Assembly (NCBI RefSeq): GCF_038592905.1
Contig: NZ_CP151943.1
Span: 62,001-126,000 of the forward strand
Direction: 5' to 3'
Length of the DNA: 64,000 nucleotides
Origin: Neobacillus sp. FSL H8-0543
Lineage (GTDB): Bacteria > Bacillota > Bacilli > Bacillales > Cytobacillaceae
The notes beneath the pieces are model-generated. The model was not told the DNA's origin. It saw only the letters and a list, made by a program, of their open reading frames with translations, and made no database searches. Made by a program: the position numbers and the translations under genes. Of this stretch, positions 52,548 through 62,748 are shown piece by piece. The first letter of the stretch is position 1; every line of letters starts with the position of its first letter.

Positions 52548-53552
52548 TTATTGCGCCTTTACCCCTTTTTCATCAAAGTACTTTTGTGCTCCTGGATGTA
52601 CTTCAATCCCAACCCCATTAAGAGCATTTTCCACCTTAATTAATTTCCCTTTTGCATGTGTTACCTTATCTAAATTCTCAAAGATTGCCTTTGTAATATC
52701 GTAAACTACAGCTTTTGAAAGATCGCTGCTGACAACAAGCATCGCTTGAACAGCTACGGTTGTAATGGCACTCTCTAACCCATAAGTACCAGATGGAACT
52801 TCATCTTTTACATAGTATGGATACTTTTGAATTAGCGCATCAATCTTATCCTGTTCTATCGAAATAATCACAACATCCTCTGTAGCCGATAATCCTTCCA
52901 CTGCACCAGTTGGTGTACCAGCTGTTACAAATGCCGCATCAATGGTTCCATCTTGAATTCCTTGAGTAGACTCATCAAAGGAAAGATCCTGTTTCTTAAT
53001 ATCATCAAAAGTCATTCCGTGAACTTCAAGAATTTGTTCAGCATTTGGAGCTGTTCCGGAACCAGGTGCCCCTACTGAAACCTTTTTGCCCTTTAAATCC
53101 TCCACGGATGTAATTCCAGATTTTTTAGTTGTTACAATTTGAATCGTCTCTGGATAAAGGGTAGCAATCGCCATTACATTATCGACAGCTTTACCCTCAA
53201 ACATTAATTTACCCTCGGTTGCATACGAGGCAATATCTGTTTGGCTAAAAGCTATTTCCGCGTCACCGTTTTTTAGTGTGGTCATGTTTTCTGCCGACGC
53301 CCCGCTTGTCTCAGCATTTGTTTCAATCCCTGTTTCATCTCCAATAATTTTTGCAAAAGAACCACCTAGCGGGTAATAGGTTCCACCGGTACCGCCGGTA
53401 AGTATACTAATAAATTCGGGCTTTTCCTCTACTTCTGCCCCTTTTTCCGGATCAGCCTTTTCCTCGTCAACTTCCTTACTACCACAGGCTGCAAGAATCA
53501 TAGAAAGTGTTAATAGAAAAACCAATGATAGGAAAAAACTTTTCTTTTTCAT
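52548..53552 (-). CDS. TAXI family TRAP transporter solute-binding lipoprotein
   Basis: A 334-residue lipoprotein with lipobox MILAAC (cysteine near residue 23) and the TAXI opening ISILTGGTGGTYYPLGG. Later motifs are AFSQTDIASYA, VSVGAPGSGTAPNAEQIL and DAAFVTAGTPTGAV. It binds the solute of the TRAP system encoded downstream. TAXI receptors are associated with glutamate or other organic acids; adjacency to malate synthase G hints at a dicarboxylate or glycolate-type ligand, but this is weak. AAAGGGGGTA site before the ATG. Confidence 0.92.
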   Translation of the reverse strand: MKKKSFFLSLVFLLTLSMILAACGSKEVDEEKADPEKGAEVEEKPEFISILTGGTGGTYYPLGGSFAKIIGDETGIETNAETSGASAENMTTLKNGDAEIAFSQTDIASYATEGKLMFEGKAVDNVMAIATLYPETIQIVTTKKSGITSVEDLKGKKVSVGAPGSGTAPNAEQILEVHGMTFDDIKKQDLSFDESTQGIQDGTIDAAFVTAGTPTGAVEGLSATEDVVIISIEQDKIDALIQKYPYYVKDEVPSGTYGLESAITTVAVQAMLVVSSDLSKAVVYDITKAIFENLDKVTHAKGKLIKVENALNGVGIEVHPGAQKYFDEKGVKAQ

Positions 53553-53674
53553 CTGTAATACCCCCTTTATTTATTTGACGACCCCTCCTATCCATTCTTA
53601 TTAAGGAGAAGTTTGAAACTTGTCAACTATTACAAATTCGGTACTTTAGACCCATGCAATGTTACAAATAAATA

Positions 53675-53708
53675 CCAGGCATCATCCAACTTTCTGGACG
53701 ATGCCTGG
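53675..53708 (-). terminator. Hairpin downstream of malate synthase G
   Basis: CCAGGCATCATCCA (53675-53688) pairs with TGGACGATGCCTGG (53695-53708), 13 of 14 pairs. The U-run on the minus strand is weak (UAUUUAUUU). Confidence 0.75.
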
Positions 53709-53727
53709 CACGCTTTTTTAAAAACTA

Positions 53728-55905
53728 TTAACTGTTAACTGAATCCTTTGCCTTTGCTTCAAGGCGACGACGGTGCAAAATTGGTTCTGTATAACCGTTA
53801 GGTTGCTCATAGCCTTTAAATACCAGGTCACAAGCAGCCTGAAATGCAATCGATTGCTCAAAATCCTCAGCCATTGAATGATAAGCTGTATCTCCAGCAT
53901 TTTGCTCATCAACCACTTTAGCCATTCTCTTTAACGTTTCAAGAACTTGTTTCTTCGAACATATTCCATGATGTAGCCAATTAGCCATATGTTGACTTGA
54001 AATCCGAAGTGTCGCTCGGTCTTCCATAAGTCCGATATTATTAATATCAGGCACTTTTGAACAACCAATTCCTTGGTCCACCCAGCGAACAACATAACCA
54101 AGAATCCCTTGAGCATTATTATCAAGCTCTTGTTGAATTTCCTCTATAGACCAATTTATCTCGCTTTCTACTGGTATGTCTAAAATATCATCTTGTAAAT
54201 TATTTGTTTCCTTTTTTAGTTTTTCTTGGACATCCCTTACATCCAATTGATGATAATGAAGGACGTGCAGAGTTGCGGCCGTTGGAGATGGAACCCAGGC
54301 CGTATTTGCTCCGGCTTGAACATGACCAATTTTTTGTTTCAGCATTTCTGACATTAAGTCAGGCATTGCCCACATCCCTTTTCCGATTTGAGCACGCCCC
54401 TGTAAACCTGCATCAAGACCAACAATGACATTAGATTTTTCATAACTTTGCAGCCATGTTGCAGATTTCATATTATTTTTTCGAATCATCGGACCAATTT
54501 CCATAGAAGTATGGATTTCATCCCCTGTCCGGTCTAAGAATCCAGTATTAATAAAGACAATTCTCTCTTTAACTTCACGAATACATGCTTTCAAGTTCAA
54601 TGATGTACGGCGTTCCTCATCCATGACACCAATTTTTAGTGTATTCCTTTCAAGTCCAAGCAAATCCTCGACACGGTCAAAAAGCTCGCCTGCAAAGGCC
54701 ACTTCTTCTGAACCATGCATTTTTGGCTTAACAATATAAATGGAGCCTTTAGAGGAATTTTGATATTTTCCATTTCCTAGCAGTGAATGCATGGCAATCA
54801 AACTAGCGAATACAGTATCCATTATTCCTTCAGGAACCTCTTCCCCATCCTTAGTTAAAATGGCATTACTTGTCATTAAATGACCTACGGTTCGAATGAA
54901 CATAAGCGACCGTGCTTTTAAGGAAATTTCCTCTCCCTTTACGGAAGTATAAAGCCGATCTGGATTGAGTGTTCTAGTTACCGTTTTTCCTCCCTTTGTG
55001 AACGAGGCTGTTAAGTCCCCCTTCATCAATCCAAGCCAATTTTGATAAACTAATACTTTATCATCTGCATCAACCGCTGCTACTGAATCCTCACAATCAA
55101 TAATGGTTGATAACGCTGATTCTATAAAAATATCTTTAATGCCCGCTTGATCTGACTGACCAATCGGATGGCTTCGATCGACCTGAATTTCGAAGTAAAG
55201 TCCGTTATTTTGAAGTAAAATACCCAAGGGTTCCTCTGGTTTTCCTTGAAACCCAACAAGTTTCGTATCATCTTGAAGACTGGTTGTATTTCCGTTATTT
55301 AGAGAAACTGCCAATCTGCCATCCACAATTGCATAGTTAATTGCTTCCTTATGGGAAGATTGCTTAAGTGAGGCTACTTGATCAAGAAAACTTTTCGCAA
55401 ATGAAATAACCTTTTCCCCGCGGATCGGATTATAATTCCCTGCTTTATGGGCTCCTCCTTCCTCGCTAATTGCATCAGTGCCATATAACGCATCGTAAAG
55501 GCTACCCCAACGAGCATTGGCAGCGTTAAGTGCATAACGGGCATTATCGGAGGGTACAACTAACTGCGGTCCAGCTTTTAGTGCCACTTCTTCATCCACA
55601 TTCTCTGTTGTAATTTGAAAATCCTCTCCCTCTAGTTCTAAATAGCCTATCTCTTTCAAAAATTGTTTATATTTATCAAATTCAAAGCTCTTATTTTCTT
55701 TATGCCATTGATTTATTGCGTCTTGCAATTCACCTCTACGAGTTAACAGCCGCTTGTTTTTTGGTGTTAGACCCTCGAAAATCGTTTCAACACCTAACCA
55801 AAATCTGTTAGCTTCTACGCCGGTTCCTGGTAATGCTTTCTGATTAATAAAACTATAGAGTCCAGAAGCTACTTGAAGATTTCCCACCTTGACATAGTTT
55901 GTCAT
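53728..55905 (-). CDS. glcB: Malate synthase G
   Basis: A 725-residue enzyme, the full length of the monomeric G isoform. It condenses glyoxylate with acetyl-CoA to malate. Landmarks: [54 protein letters not shown], and [23 protein letters not shown] containing the catalytic-site arginine/aspartate regions. C-terminal RVVDQ-like [17 protein letters not shown] is typical. AAAGGGGGA before the ATG. No isocitrate lyase or glycolate oxidase gene is nearby. Confidence 0.95.
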   Translation of the reverse strand: MTNYVKVGNLQVASGLYSFINQKALPGTGVEANRFWLGVETIFEGLTPKNKRLLTRRGELQDAINQWHKENKSFEFDKYKQFLKEIGYLELEGEDFQITTENVDEEVALKAGPQLVVPSDNARYALNAANARWGSLYDALYGTDAISEEGGAHKAGNYNPIRGEKVISFAKSFLDQVASLKQSSHKEAINYAIVDGRLAVSLNNGNTTSLQDDTKLVGFQGKPEEPLGILLQNNGLYFEIQVDRSHPIGQSDQAGIKDIFIESALSTIIDCEDSVAAVDADDKVLVYQNWLGLMKGDLTASFTKGGKTVTRTLNPDRLYTSVKGEEISLKARSLMFIRTVGHLMTSNAILTKDGEEVPEGIMDTVFASLIAMHSLLGNGKYQNSSKGSIYIVKPKMHGSEEVAFAGELFDRVEDLLGLERNTLKIGVMDEERRTSLNLKACIREVKERIVFINTGFLDRTGDEIHTSMEIGPMIRKNNMKSATWLQSYEKSNVIVGLDAGLQGRAQIGKGMWAMPDLMSEMLKQKIGHVQAGANTAWVPSPTAATLHVLHYHQLDVRDVQEKLKKETNNLQDDILDIPVESEINWSIEEIQQELDNNAQGILGYVVRWVDQGIGCSKVPDINNIGLMEDRATLRISSQHMANWLHHGICSKKQVLETLKRMAKVVDEQNAGDTAYHSMAEDFEQSIAFQAACDLVFKGYEQPNGYTEPILHRRRLEAKAKDSVNS

Positions 55906-56060
55906 ATTAAACTTTTCCCCCTTTATGTATCAGTATTTAATTGCCTTTTTATTTAGATAACCTTTTTCTTAACTAATTGTCAATACTATTCAGAAAATTC
56001 ATTTGATTATAAAGTTTTTTTGATACCCATGAAATCATATATAGATGTTTACACCAAAAA

Positions 56061-56085
56061 GGCTGCCAGAGTTTCTCGGGCAGCC
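56061..56085 (-). terminator. Intrinsic terminator of ftsZ
   Basis: GGCTGCC (56061-56067) pairs with GGCAGCC (56079-56085); AAAAA on the plus strand before it gives U5 on the minus transcript. Confidence 0.88.
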
Positions 56086-56103
56086 TGATAGTTGAATGAA
56101 TGA

Positions 56104-57243
56104 TTATGATCTTTTGTTGCGGTTACGCAAAAAGGTTGGGATATCTAATGAATCTTCCGGATCTTGCCTTTGTTGATTATAGTCCTGACGTACGGGTTCT
56201 TCACGCTTTAGCTGTTCACGCCTATTTGACTGGGGTTTTGACATTACACCCTTTGTTGGATCTGAAGTCGCACTTAAGTTCGTCTTTTCTACATCTGAAA
56301 AACCAGTCGCAATGACCGTTATCAGAATTTCATCTTTTAAGTTTTCGTTAATAATTGATCCAAAAATCATATTCAATTCCTTATCTGCAGCAGAACCAAC
56401 TATGTCTGCAGCCTCTTGAACCTCATATAGACTTAAATCAGTTCCCCCAGTGATGTTCATGAGTACACCTTGTGCACCATGGATGGAGGTTTCGAGTAAT
56501 GGACTGGAAATGGCCTTTTTGGCGGCTTCAACAGCTCGGCCTTCCCCTTTCGCCGATCCTATACCCATTAAGGCTGTACCTTGATTAGACATAATTGTTT
56601 TTACGTCAGCGAAATCAAGATTAATTAATCCAGGTACAGCGATTAAATCAGAAATCCCTTGAACACCTTGACGAAGGACATTATCTGCTTCCCTAAAGGC
56701 TTGAATCATCGGTGTTTTTTTATCTACTATTTGTAATAACCGATCATTGGGAACAATAATTAACGTGTCTACAGCTGCCCTCAATGCCTCGATTCCAGCT
56801 GAGGCGTTAGCAGCACGCTTACGCCCTTCAAACCCAAACGGACGTGTAACTACACCAATCGTTAAAGCGCCAAGTTGGCGAGAGATTTGTGCGATTGCAG
56901 GTGCAGCACCCGTTCCTGTTCCTCCGCCCATTCCAGCGGTGACAAAGACCATGTCTGCCCCTTTTAATACATCTTCTATCTGTTTGTAGCTTTCTTCTAC
57001 TGCTTTTCTACCAACTTCCGGGTTTGCACCTGCTCCTAACCCCCTGGTTAAGGATGCACCAATTTGCATCTTAATTTCTGCTTTTGATAGGTTAAGGGCT
57101 TGAGCATCTGTGTTTACAGCAATAAATTCTACCCCTTGTACTCCACCTTCAATCATTCGGTTTACCGCGTTATTTCCGCCTCCGCCGACACCAATTACTT
57201 TTATCCTCGCAACCTGATCTATATCCATGTCAAATTCCCACAT
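56104..57243 (-). CDS. ftsZ: Cell division protein FtsZ (stand-alone copy)
   Basis: A 379-residue tubulin homologue. GTP-binding GGGTGTG is at 106-112, the T7 loop NLDFAD at 208-213, and the C-terminal peptide [13 protein letters not shown] that binds FtsA/SepF/ZapA is intact. It polymerises into the division ring. AGGAGGA before the ATG. In Bacilli ftsZ normally follows ftsA in the division and cell wall cluster; here it is alone, between malate synthase G and a DUF1002 gene. It may be a second ftsZ. All residues needed for GTPase activity appear present, so it should be functional. Confidence 0.96.
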   Translation of the reverse strand: MWEFDMDIDQVARIKVIGVGGGGNNAVNRMIEGGVQGVEFIAVNTDAQALNLSKAEIKMQIGASLTRGLGAGANPEVGRKAVEESYKQIEDVLKGADMVFVTAGMGGGTGTGAAPAIAQISRQLGALTIGVVTRPFGFEGRKRAANASAGIEALRAAVDTLIIVPNDRLLQIVDKKTPMIQAFREADNVLRQGVQGISDLIAVPGLINLDFADVKTIMSNQGTALMGIGSAKGEGRAVEAAKKAISSPLLETSIHGAQGVLMNITGGTDLSLYEVQEAADIVGSAADKELNMIFGSIINENLKDEILITVIATGFSDVEKTNLSATSDPTKGVMSKPQSNRREQLKREEPVRQDYNQQRQDPEDSLDIPTFLRNRNKRS

Positions 57244-57574
57244 AATCTTTCCTCCTACGAATTAACTAACATTAATCTACTATTCTAACAAATTACAATA
57301 TAATGCCTTTGAAATGTAGTTTTCACTTTACTTGAACGATAATTATGAACCACTCATCCAATTAGAAACTTCCTTCAGAACTAGTTTTATGTATTTAGAT
57401 AAAACTTTTTCCTGTTAGTTAACATTTTATCAGTAAAATGTGATTTTTAATATAGTAAATATGATACCAATCGGCATTAGAATGGCAAATTTTCTCCTGA
57501 AGCTGTTAATATCTGCCATACTAAAAACACCTGTTCGGTATTAGCTGAACAGGTGTTTTTAAAGGCTATCTTTT
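57244..57574. other. Intergenic region holding the DUF1002 gene terminator
   Basis: Besides the terminator at 57523-57560 (AAAAACACCTGTTC pairing with GAACAGGTGTTTTT, bidirectional), this spacer holds the ftsZ promoter. No ftsA remnant, open frame or repeat was found. Confidence 0.8.
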
Positions 57575-58492
57575 TTAAGAAAAAAGACTTTTAATACTTT
57601 CAATTAAATTTTTGAAGAAGTCGGCTATTGTTTGCAAAAATCCTTTTTCTCCCACTGCTTCATCAATTCGCTGCTGTATGTCCTTTGAAAGATTTTCAAG
57701 CTGCGATTTCACACTATCAAAATTGATATTAAGGTCGCGCATTTTTTCAAACAAATCTATTAACAGCTGACGGTCTTTTTCACTTAAGTTGATTTCCAGA
57801 GTCTTTAGCTTTTCATCTATGATTTTTATCAAATCTTCCTTCGTTGCTGGATTTTGCTCAGCAATTTCCTTTTTAATCTCCGTTAGTAACTCACTTACCT
57901 TTTCCTTATCCATACCTTCTTTTTTTGCTAAATCTGTTGCAAGATTCAACTCTTCATTGGCCACTTCTGTTCGTTCCTTATCTAGTCCGGTGCCTTTTCC
58001 TTCGTCGTATGCCTTGTAGATTCCAACAAGTGCGGAATGTCCGCTTACTTTAACAGGTGAGGCCACATAGACAATCGCATCCTGTACCCCTGCAGTCAAC
58101 AGTGCATTCGCATACATTTCATCGGTAACTTCAGTAATATTTTCAGGTGTTACCTGCTTAATTACCAGCCCTTCACCTGTGTCTTTTCGAACGATTTTTG
58201 CCGAGGAGTACATATTGGAGTGTCGCTGCCCATTAATGTAAGTAACGAGATCTTCTCCCGTTACAGTAATCTCTTTTACCTTACTGCTGTCATCCACATC
58301 AAAAAGCTTTCTAACTTCTTCTTTTTGTGACTCAGATAATGCTTCCCCCAAAACAACTACGGGCAATCCGTACTTTTCATTGATGCCTTCTTCCCCTGTT
58401 GAGGCTAAGGCAATGCCTGTACTGCTAATAAATAAAACCAATATAAGTAATACAGTAATTGCAGCATTCTTAAAATAATTTCCTAATCTCAT
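57575..58492 (-). CDS. DUF1002 secreted protein (YpuA-like)
   Basis: A 305-residue protein with a signal peptide (about 1-30, ending GIALAS), then the DUF1002 region: LPVVVLGEALSESQKEEVRKLF, VTGEDLVTYING and VYVASPVKVSGHSALVGIYKAY. The C-terminal third is charged and helical (DRQLLIDLFEKMRDL) and ends in a hydrophobic amphipathic segment FFKNLIESIKSLFS. Function unknown; it is exported. AAGGAGAG precedes the ATG. Confidence 0.85.
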   Translation of the reverse strand: MRLGNYFKNAAITVLLILVLFISSTGIALASTGEEGINEKYGLPVVVLGEALSESQKEEVRKLFDVDDSSKVKEITVTGEDLVTYINGQRHSNMYSSAKIVRKDTGEGLVIKQVTPENITEVTDEMYANALLTAGVQDAIVYVASPVKVSGHSALVGIYKAYDEGKGTGLDKERTEVANEELNLATDLAKKEGMDKEKVSELLTEIKKEIAEQNPATKEDLIKIIDEKLKTLEINLSEKDRQLLIDLFEKMRDLNINFDSVKSQLENLSKDIQQRIDEAVGEKGFLQTIADFFKNLIESIKSLFS

Positions 58493-58685
58493 AGAAGCTC
58501 TCCTTATTAAAAAATATTATATCTTATTCTACTATAGACGATTAACCAATCAAAATAGTTTCAAAAACTAATGAATCCCATAAATGGTTTGGATACTTAT
58601 ATATCAATTTGTTGTAATATAAAGTATATATTGGTATTTCATTTAATATTTATTTTATATTATGTGTTTGAAAGGAGCAATTTAC

Positions 58686-59675
58686 ATGAGTGAACGATTT
58701 AAAGCTATCTTAATTGATAAAACGGAGGATCATTTTTCCGTCGATGTTAAAAATATTTCTTTTAATGAGTTGCCTAGTGCCGATGTATTGATTAAAGTGG
58801 CTTATTCGAGCGTCAACTATAAGGATGGACTTGCCAGTATTCCAGAGGGTAAAATCATCCGCTCCTACCCTTTTATTCCTGGAATTGATTTATCTGGAAT
58901 AGTTGTATCGTCCGAAGACCCTCGTTTTCGTGAAGGTGATAAAGTGATTGCCACGAGCTATGAGATTGGAGTATCTCATTATGGAGGATTTAGCGAATAT
59001 GCCCGCATTCCTGGTGATTGGATTGTACCTTTACCAGAGAACCTATCCTTGGAAGAGGCAATGATTTATGGAACAGCCGGGTTTACTGCAGCTCTTTCTG
59101 TCCAAAGGTTAGAGGATAATGGGCTATCACCAGAAAAAGGTAGAGTCCTTGTAACCGGTGCGACTGGTGGCGTAGGGAGTATCGCGGTTTCCATCCTCGC
59201 AAAACGCGGCTACGAGGTTGTTGCCAGCACTGGAAAAGCTACGGAACACAACTTTCTGCATACGCTCGGTGCAATGGAAGTAATCTCTCGGGAACAAGTT
59301 TTTAACGGCAACGTAAAAGCTTTAGATAAACAGCTCTGGGCAGGTGCTGTTGACCCTGTAGGTGGAGAATCACTTGCATCTGTAATAAGTAAAATGCATT
59401 ACAGCGGTTCAGTGGCAGTAAGCGGACTAACCGGTGGTGGAGGCGTGCCCACATCTGTATTCCCATTTATTTTGCGAGGCATTAACCTACTCGGCATCGA
59501 CTCTGTCAATTGCCCCATGGATGTCCGGACAAAGCTATGGAACCGAATGGCAACCGATTTTAAGCCAACTGTTTTACATTCAATTTCTAAGGAAGTTACT
59601 CTAGAAGACCTTCCAGAAACTCTCGCTATTATTTTGAAAGGACAAGCTAGAGGAAGATATATTGTAAAACTGTAA
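58686..59675 (+). CDS. YhdH/YhfP family oxidoreductase (AcuI-like acryloyl-CoA reductase)
   Basis: A 329-residue medium-chain reductase without structural zinc. Motifs: SSVNYKDGLA (about 43-52), PGIDLSGIV and the Rossmann VTGATGGVGSIAVSILAKRGY (about 150-170). The family includes acryloyl-CoA reductase and quinone oxidoreductases using NADPH. GAAAGGAG lies 9 bases before the ATG at 58686. Single gene, terminated by a hairpin shared with hpt. Confidence 0.9.
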   Translation: MSERFKAILIDKTEDHFSVDVKNISFNELPSADVLIKVAYSSVNYKDGLASIPEGKIIRSYPFIPGIDLSGIVVSSEDPRFREGDKVIATSYEIGVSHYGGFSEYARIPGDWIVPLPENLSLEEAMIYGTAGFTAALSVQRLEDNGLSPEKGRVLVTGATGGVGSIAVSILAKRGYEVVASTGKATEHNFLHTLGAMEVISREQVFNGNVKALDKQLWAGAVDPVGGESLASVISKMHYSGSVAVSGLTGGGGVPTSVFPFILRGINLLGIDSVNCPMDVRTKLWNRMATDFKPTVLHSISKEVTLEDLPETLAIILKGQARGRYIVKL

Positions 59676-59683
59676 CTAAAGAG

Positions 59684-59718
59684 AGACCGCTAATATTCTC
59701 CGAGAATATTAGCGGTCT
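59684..59718. terminator. Bidirectional terminator between the reductase gene and hpt
   Basis: AGACCGCTAATATTCTC (59684-59700) is repeated in reverse complement at 59702-59718 as a nearly continuous palindrome. Confidence 0.85.
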
Positions 59719-59727
59719 TGTTAAAAT

Positions 59728-60255
59728 CTAATATTCCTCTACCGTTGCGATGTATGGCAAATTTCTATATTTTTGCGCGTAGTCAATCCCATATCCGACA
59801 ATAAATTCATCTGGAATGACAAAGCCAACATAATCAACAGGCAGTTCTACTTTCCGTCGCTCAGGCTTATCTAAAAGCGTACAAATTTTTATTTGTTTTG
59901 GCTTATGCATCTTTAAATGATCCCGAAGGAAATGCAGTGTAAGTCCACTATCAATAATATCTTCGACCACGACTACATTCCTGTTCGTAATATTCGCATC
60001 AAGGTCCTTAATTAACTTAACTTTTCCTGTTGTTTCTGTTTGGTCGCTATAGCTTGAAACTGATATAAAATCGACTTTAACATCACCCTTGAGCTCACGA
60101 ATCAGATCAGCTGCAAATACAAACGATCCTTTAAGGACAACAATGAGGACTATTTCCTCATTGACCAAATCGTTTTCAATTTCCTTTGCCATTTCCTTTA
60201 CTCTCTGTTTAATATCTGCCTCTGAAATCATCGTTTCTTTTATTCTATATGCCAC
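59728..60255 (-). CDS. hpt: Hypoxanthine phosphoribosyltransferase (stand-alone copy)
   Basis: A 175-residue PRTase. The PRPP-binding loop VVVVEDIIDSGLTL lies at about 96-109, LKGSFVFAADLIREL near 42-56, and the C-terminal VGFVIPDEFIVGYGIDYAQKYRNLPYI is diagnostic of Hpt. It converts hypoxanthine or guanine plus PRPP to IMP or GMP. GTG start with GAAGG upstream. In Bacilli hpt normally sits between tilS and ftsH; neither is here, so this may be a paralogue. Confidence 0.93.
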   Translation of the reverse strand: MAYRIKETMISEADIKQRVKEMAKEIENDLVNEEIVLIVVLKGSFVFAADLIRELKGDVKVDFISVSSYSDQTETTGKVKLIKDLDANITNRNVVVVEDIIDSGLTLHFLRDHLKMHKPKQIKICTLLDKPERRKVELPVDYVGFVIPDEFIVGYGIDYAQKYRNLPYIATVEEY

Positions 60256-60471
60256 AAATCAAACCTTCTTCCTTTATGTAATCCTTCTTAGGATGGCCCT
60301 AATCTATACGGTTTAGCAACTCCCGCACCCCATAATATATTAACACAATAATATTCAATAAATAGTTACACAACTAATGGTAACAATAAAGACGTTGAAA
60401 TTGAAAAGAATATTTTTAGTGGTAGTATATATCTTAGGTTCAAATGTCACTAAATTAAAGGTGTGTAGAAA

Positions 60472-60768
60472 ATGACAATAGGTATTGGCAGTTCAGCATT
60501 AAAATGGTTTAAAGAGGAAGTTGGCATGAAAACAGGGGATAAAGTGAAATTTTATCCACAGATATATGGAAGCAGTCCGGTGCAAGGAAGTTTTGCGATT
60601 GGTTTTTCAGTGGACAATACCCCTATCGATATGGTAGTACATACAGAAATCGAAGGATTAACATTTTATATAGAGTCAACAGATTTGTGGTTTTTTGATG
60701 AGCATGACCTACAAGTGGATTATAATGAAGAAAAAGATGAATTAGAATTCAGTTATACAAAATCTTAA
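60472..60768 (+). CDS. HesB/YneR-like family protein
   Basis: A 98-residue protein of the HesB-like group typified by B. subtilis YneR: SALKWFKEEVGMKTGDKVKFYP, GFSVDNTP and the C-terminal YIESTDLWFFDEHDLQVDY. It has no cysteines, so it cannot bind Fe-S clusters as IscA does. Function unknown. The site before the ATG is AAAGGTGTG. Single gene with its own terminator. Confidence 0.87.
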   Translation: MTIGIGSSALKWFKEEVGMKTGDKVKFYPQIYGSSPVQGSFAIGFSVDNTPIDMVVHTEIEGLTFYIESTDLWFFDEHDLQVDYNEEKDELEFSYTKS

Positions 60769-60776
60769 TTGACTTA

Positions 60777-60821
60777 CAAAGTGCCCGATTGCTTGGTGAA
60801 AACAGGCAATCAGGCACTTTG
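60777..60821. terminator. Terminator after the YneR-like gene
   Basis: CAAAGTGCCCGATTGC (60777-60792) pairs with 60806-60821 at 15 of 16 positions. Confidence 0.8.
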
Positions 60822-60851
60822 TGGTAAAGCGGTGAACATAAAAACTTATAG

Positions 60852-61589
60852 TTACCTTAATGACATACCGCCATCAATATGAATAATCTCCCCCTGGATC
60901 ATTTGAGCTTCTGGTCTTGCTAAAAAGGCAATCGTTTCGGTAACATCCTCGAATCGTAGATTTCTTCCGCTCGGATTGTTGCGTTTAGTCGCTTCTAGGC
61001 GAGGACCAGCATTCTCACCAAACATGGTTCGGTAAGCCTCTGTATCCAAAGCTCCAGCGGAAACAACATTTGCTCTAATTCCTTGTGGTGCTAATTCTAC
61101 AGCCATATACCGGATAATCGCTTCTGTAAACGCTTTTGTCGTACCCAAGGCTGCATACTTAGGAGTGGCTTTACTCGCTCCTTTACTTGACAATGCAATG
61201 ATGGTAGAACCATATTTTAAAAGCGGCCGAAGTTCCCGCGTAATGTCTATTAGTGAAAGACTGCTAACCTCGACAGTTTTTCTCCAATCCTCTGGATCAA
61301 TCTCTAACGAATCTCCTCTAATGATCCCTGTCGCACAATGGACAATCAGGTCAATCGTATCGACCTCTTGTTTTATGATGTCCGTCATTTCTTTCACTTC
61401 CATATAGTTTCCAACATTGCACTTTAATAGGTAGGGTGTCCCACCTTTTGCAGTTACTTCCATAAAAGCTGTATTCGCCGCTTCATCATCATGAAAGTAA
61501 TTTAGAAACAATTTGTTCCCTGGCTCAGAAAATCTTAAGGCTGTTGCTTTTCCAATCCCTTTTGTTCCACCAGTAATTAATATATTCAT
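60852..61589 (-). CDS. Short-chain dehydrogenase, FabL-like enoyl-ACP reductase
   Basis: A 245-residue SDR. The cofactor loop is TGGTKGIGKATALRF (about 6-20), the catalytic serine is in SSKGAS and the Tyr/Lys pair in YAALGTTKA (Y and K six residues apart). The C-terminal half resembles FabL: AVELAPQGIRANVVSAGALDTEAY and MIQGEIIHIDGGMSL. FabL reduces trans-2-enoyl-ACP with NADPH as a triclosan-tolerant FabI substitute. The fit is good but other SDR activities cannot be excluded. Single gene. Confidence 0.82.
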   Translation of the reverse strand: MNILITGGTKGIGKATALRFSEPGNKLFLNYFHDDEAANTAFMEVTAKGGTPYLLKCNVGNYMEVKEMTDIIKQEVDTIDLIVHCATGIIRGDSLEIDPEDWRKTVEVSSLSLIDITRELRPLLKYGSTIIALSSKGASKATPKYAALGTTKAFTEAIIRYMAVELAPQGIRANVVSAGALDTEAYRTMFGENAGPRLEATKRNNPSGRNLRFEDVTETIAFLARPEAQMIQGEIIHIDGGMSLR

Positions 61590-61803
61590 ACATCCTACCC
61601 CCGAAATAATATTTTTATTATTCTAATAATACTACCATACTAAACATATGAAAAAGAATCCCTAATAGACAGTTTTTTAAACATATATTCAAAAAATGCC
61701 TTAATATTTTATAGAATCTTATTTTCATTTTAAAGCTATTTATTTTTTATCTTTAAAGTTATCGATATAATAGGAATATAAGTGCTGATATAAGGGGGAA
61801 ACC

Positions 61804-62619
61804 GTGGATAAAGAAAAGAAAGATATTAATCAAGATTCCGAAGAAGAAATGGATTGGGAAGCCTTTTTTGCTGGGGAAAATGCAGAAGAATGGGAAAAAG
61901 AAAAAGAGAAGAAAAGAAAGCGAAAAAAGTTTATCGTAAGAATCATAAGTCCATTGCTTGTGCTAGCCTTACTAGTAAGCACATTAGAGATATGGTTTAA
62001 TCTATTCAATCTCCCTGCAATCCGCTTTGTAGAGGTATCGAATCGACTTTCAAAGCAATCAGAAGTGAAGGAATTTAAGAAGTCCGTTGTAACGATTGAA
62101 TGGGATGGAGTAAAAGGTACAGGCTTTAATATCGATGCTGATGGATTAATAGTCACCAATGAGCATGTGGTTGAACATTCAAATAGAGTAAATGTCCATT
62201 TTAAAACAGGAGAATCCTTTGTTGGGACAGTTATCTCAAAACACCCAGAATTAGACCTGGCAATTGTTGATATTGAGGCAAAGAACCTGCCAATTCTGAC
62301 ACTTTCCGATGAAGAAGAGTGGGAAAAATGGAAGAATGAGAAAATTATTTTCATTGGTAACCCGTTAGCTTTCACACAAATCGCCAATGAAGGTACCATC
62401 ATTGGTAAGGCTCTGCTTAAGGACTGGAATGTGCCCGTTATGATGATTGAAGCTCCCATTTATAAAGGGAATAGTGGCAGTCCGGTATTAAATAAATCGG
62501 GTGAAGTAATTGGTATAGTCTTTGCCACATTGCAAAACCCGACAATTGATACCAAAGAAATTGTTGGGGTTGCCATACCTTCTTATTATCTTAAGACAGT
62601 ACTAGATACTATTCCATAG
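61804..62619 (+). CDS. Membrane-anchored trypsin-like serine protease
   Basis: A 271-residue protein. A highly charged cytoplasmic N-terminus (about 1-43, EKEKEKKRKRKK) precedes one transmembrane helix (about 45-63). The protease domain has the full triad: H121 (TNEHVVEH), D151 (ELDLAIVD) and S224 (GNSGSP). The chain ends without a PDZ domain, unlike HtrA. It would cleave extracytoplasmic proteins. GTG start with AAGGGGGA. Confidence 0.88.
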   Translation: MDKEKKDINQDSEEEMDWEAFFAGENAEEWEKEKEKKRKRKKFIVRIISPLLVLALLVSTLEIWFNLFNLPAIRFVEVSNRLSKQSEVKEFKKSVVTIEWDGVKGTGFNIDADGLIVTNEHVVEHSNRVNVHFKTGESFVGTVISKHPELDLAIVDIEAKNLPILTLSDEEEWEKWKNEKIIFIGNPLAFTQIANEGTIIGKALLKDWNVPVMMIEAPIYKGNSGSPVLNKSGEVIGIVFATLQNPTIDTKEIVGVAIPSYYLKTVLDTIP

Positions 62620-62697
62620 CCAAGGAATAGTAGGTTTTATAAGTGCATTATTTTCCCCCACGCTGCTTCTTAAGGGAGACTGGGCATCAACAAATAG

Positions 62698-62737
62698 GAA
62701 TGCAGTGTTGTTTTATGAAAAAACAACACTAGCATTC
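62698..62737. terminator. Hairpin between protease and Nudix genes
   Basis: GAATGC-GTGTTGTTTT pairs with AAAACAACAC-GCATTC with a small internal mismatch; likely terminator of the Nudix gene and possibly of the protease gene. Confidence 0.65.
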
Positions 62738-62748
62738 TAAATTTTTCT

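Noticed and set aside
61830..62459. A 209-codon frame antisense to the serine protease gene
   Set aside because: Serine/phenylalanine-rich mirror of the coding strand; the protease has a full catalytic triad and a good start.
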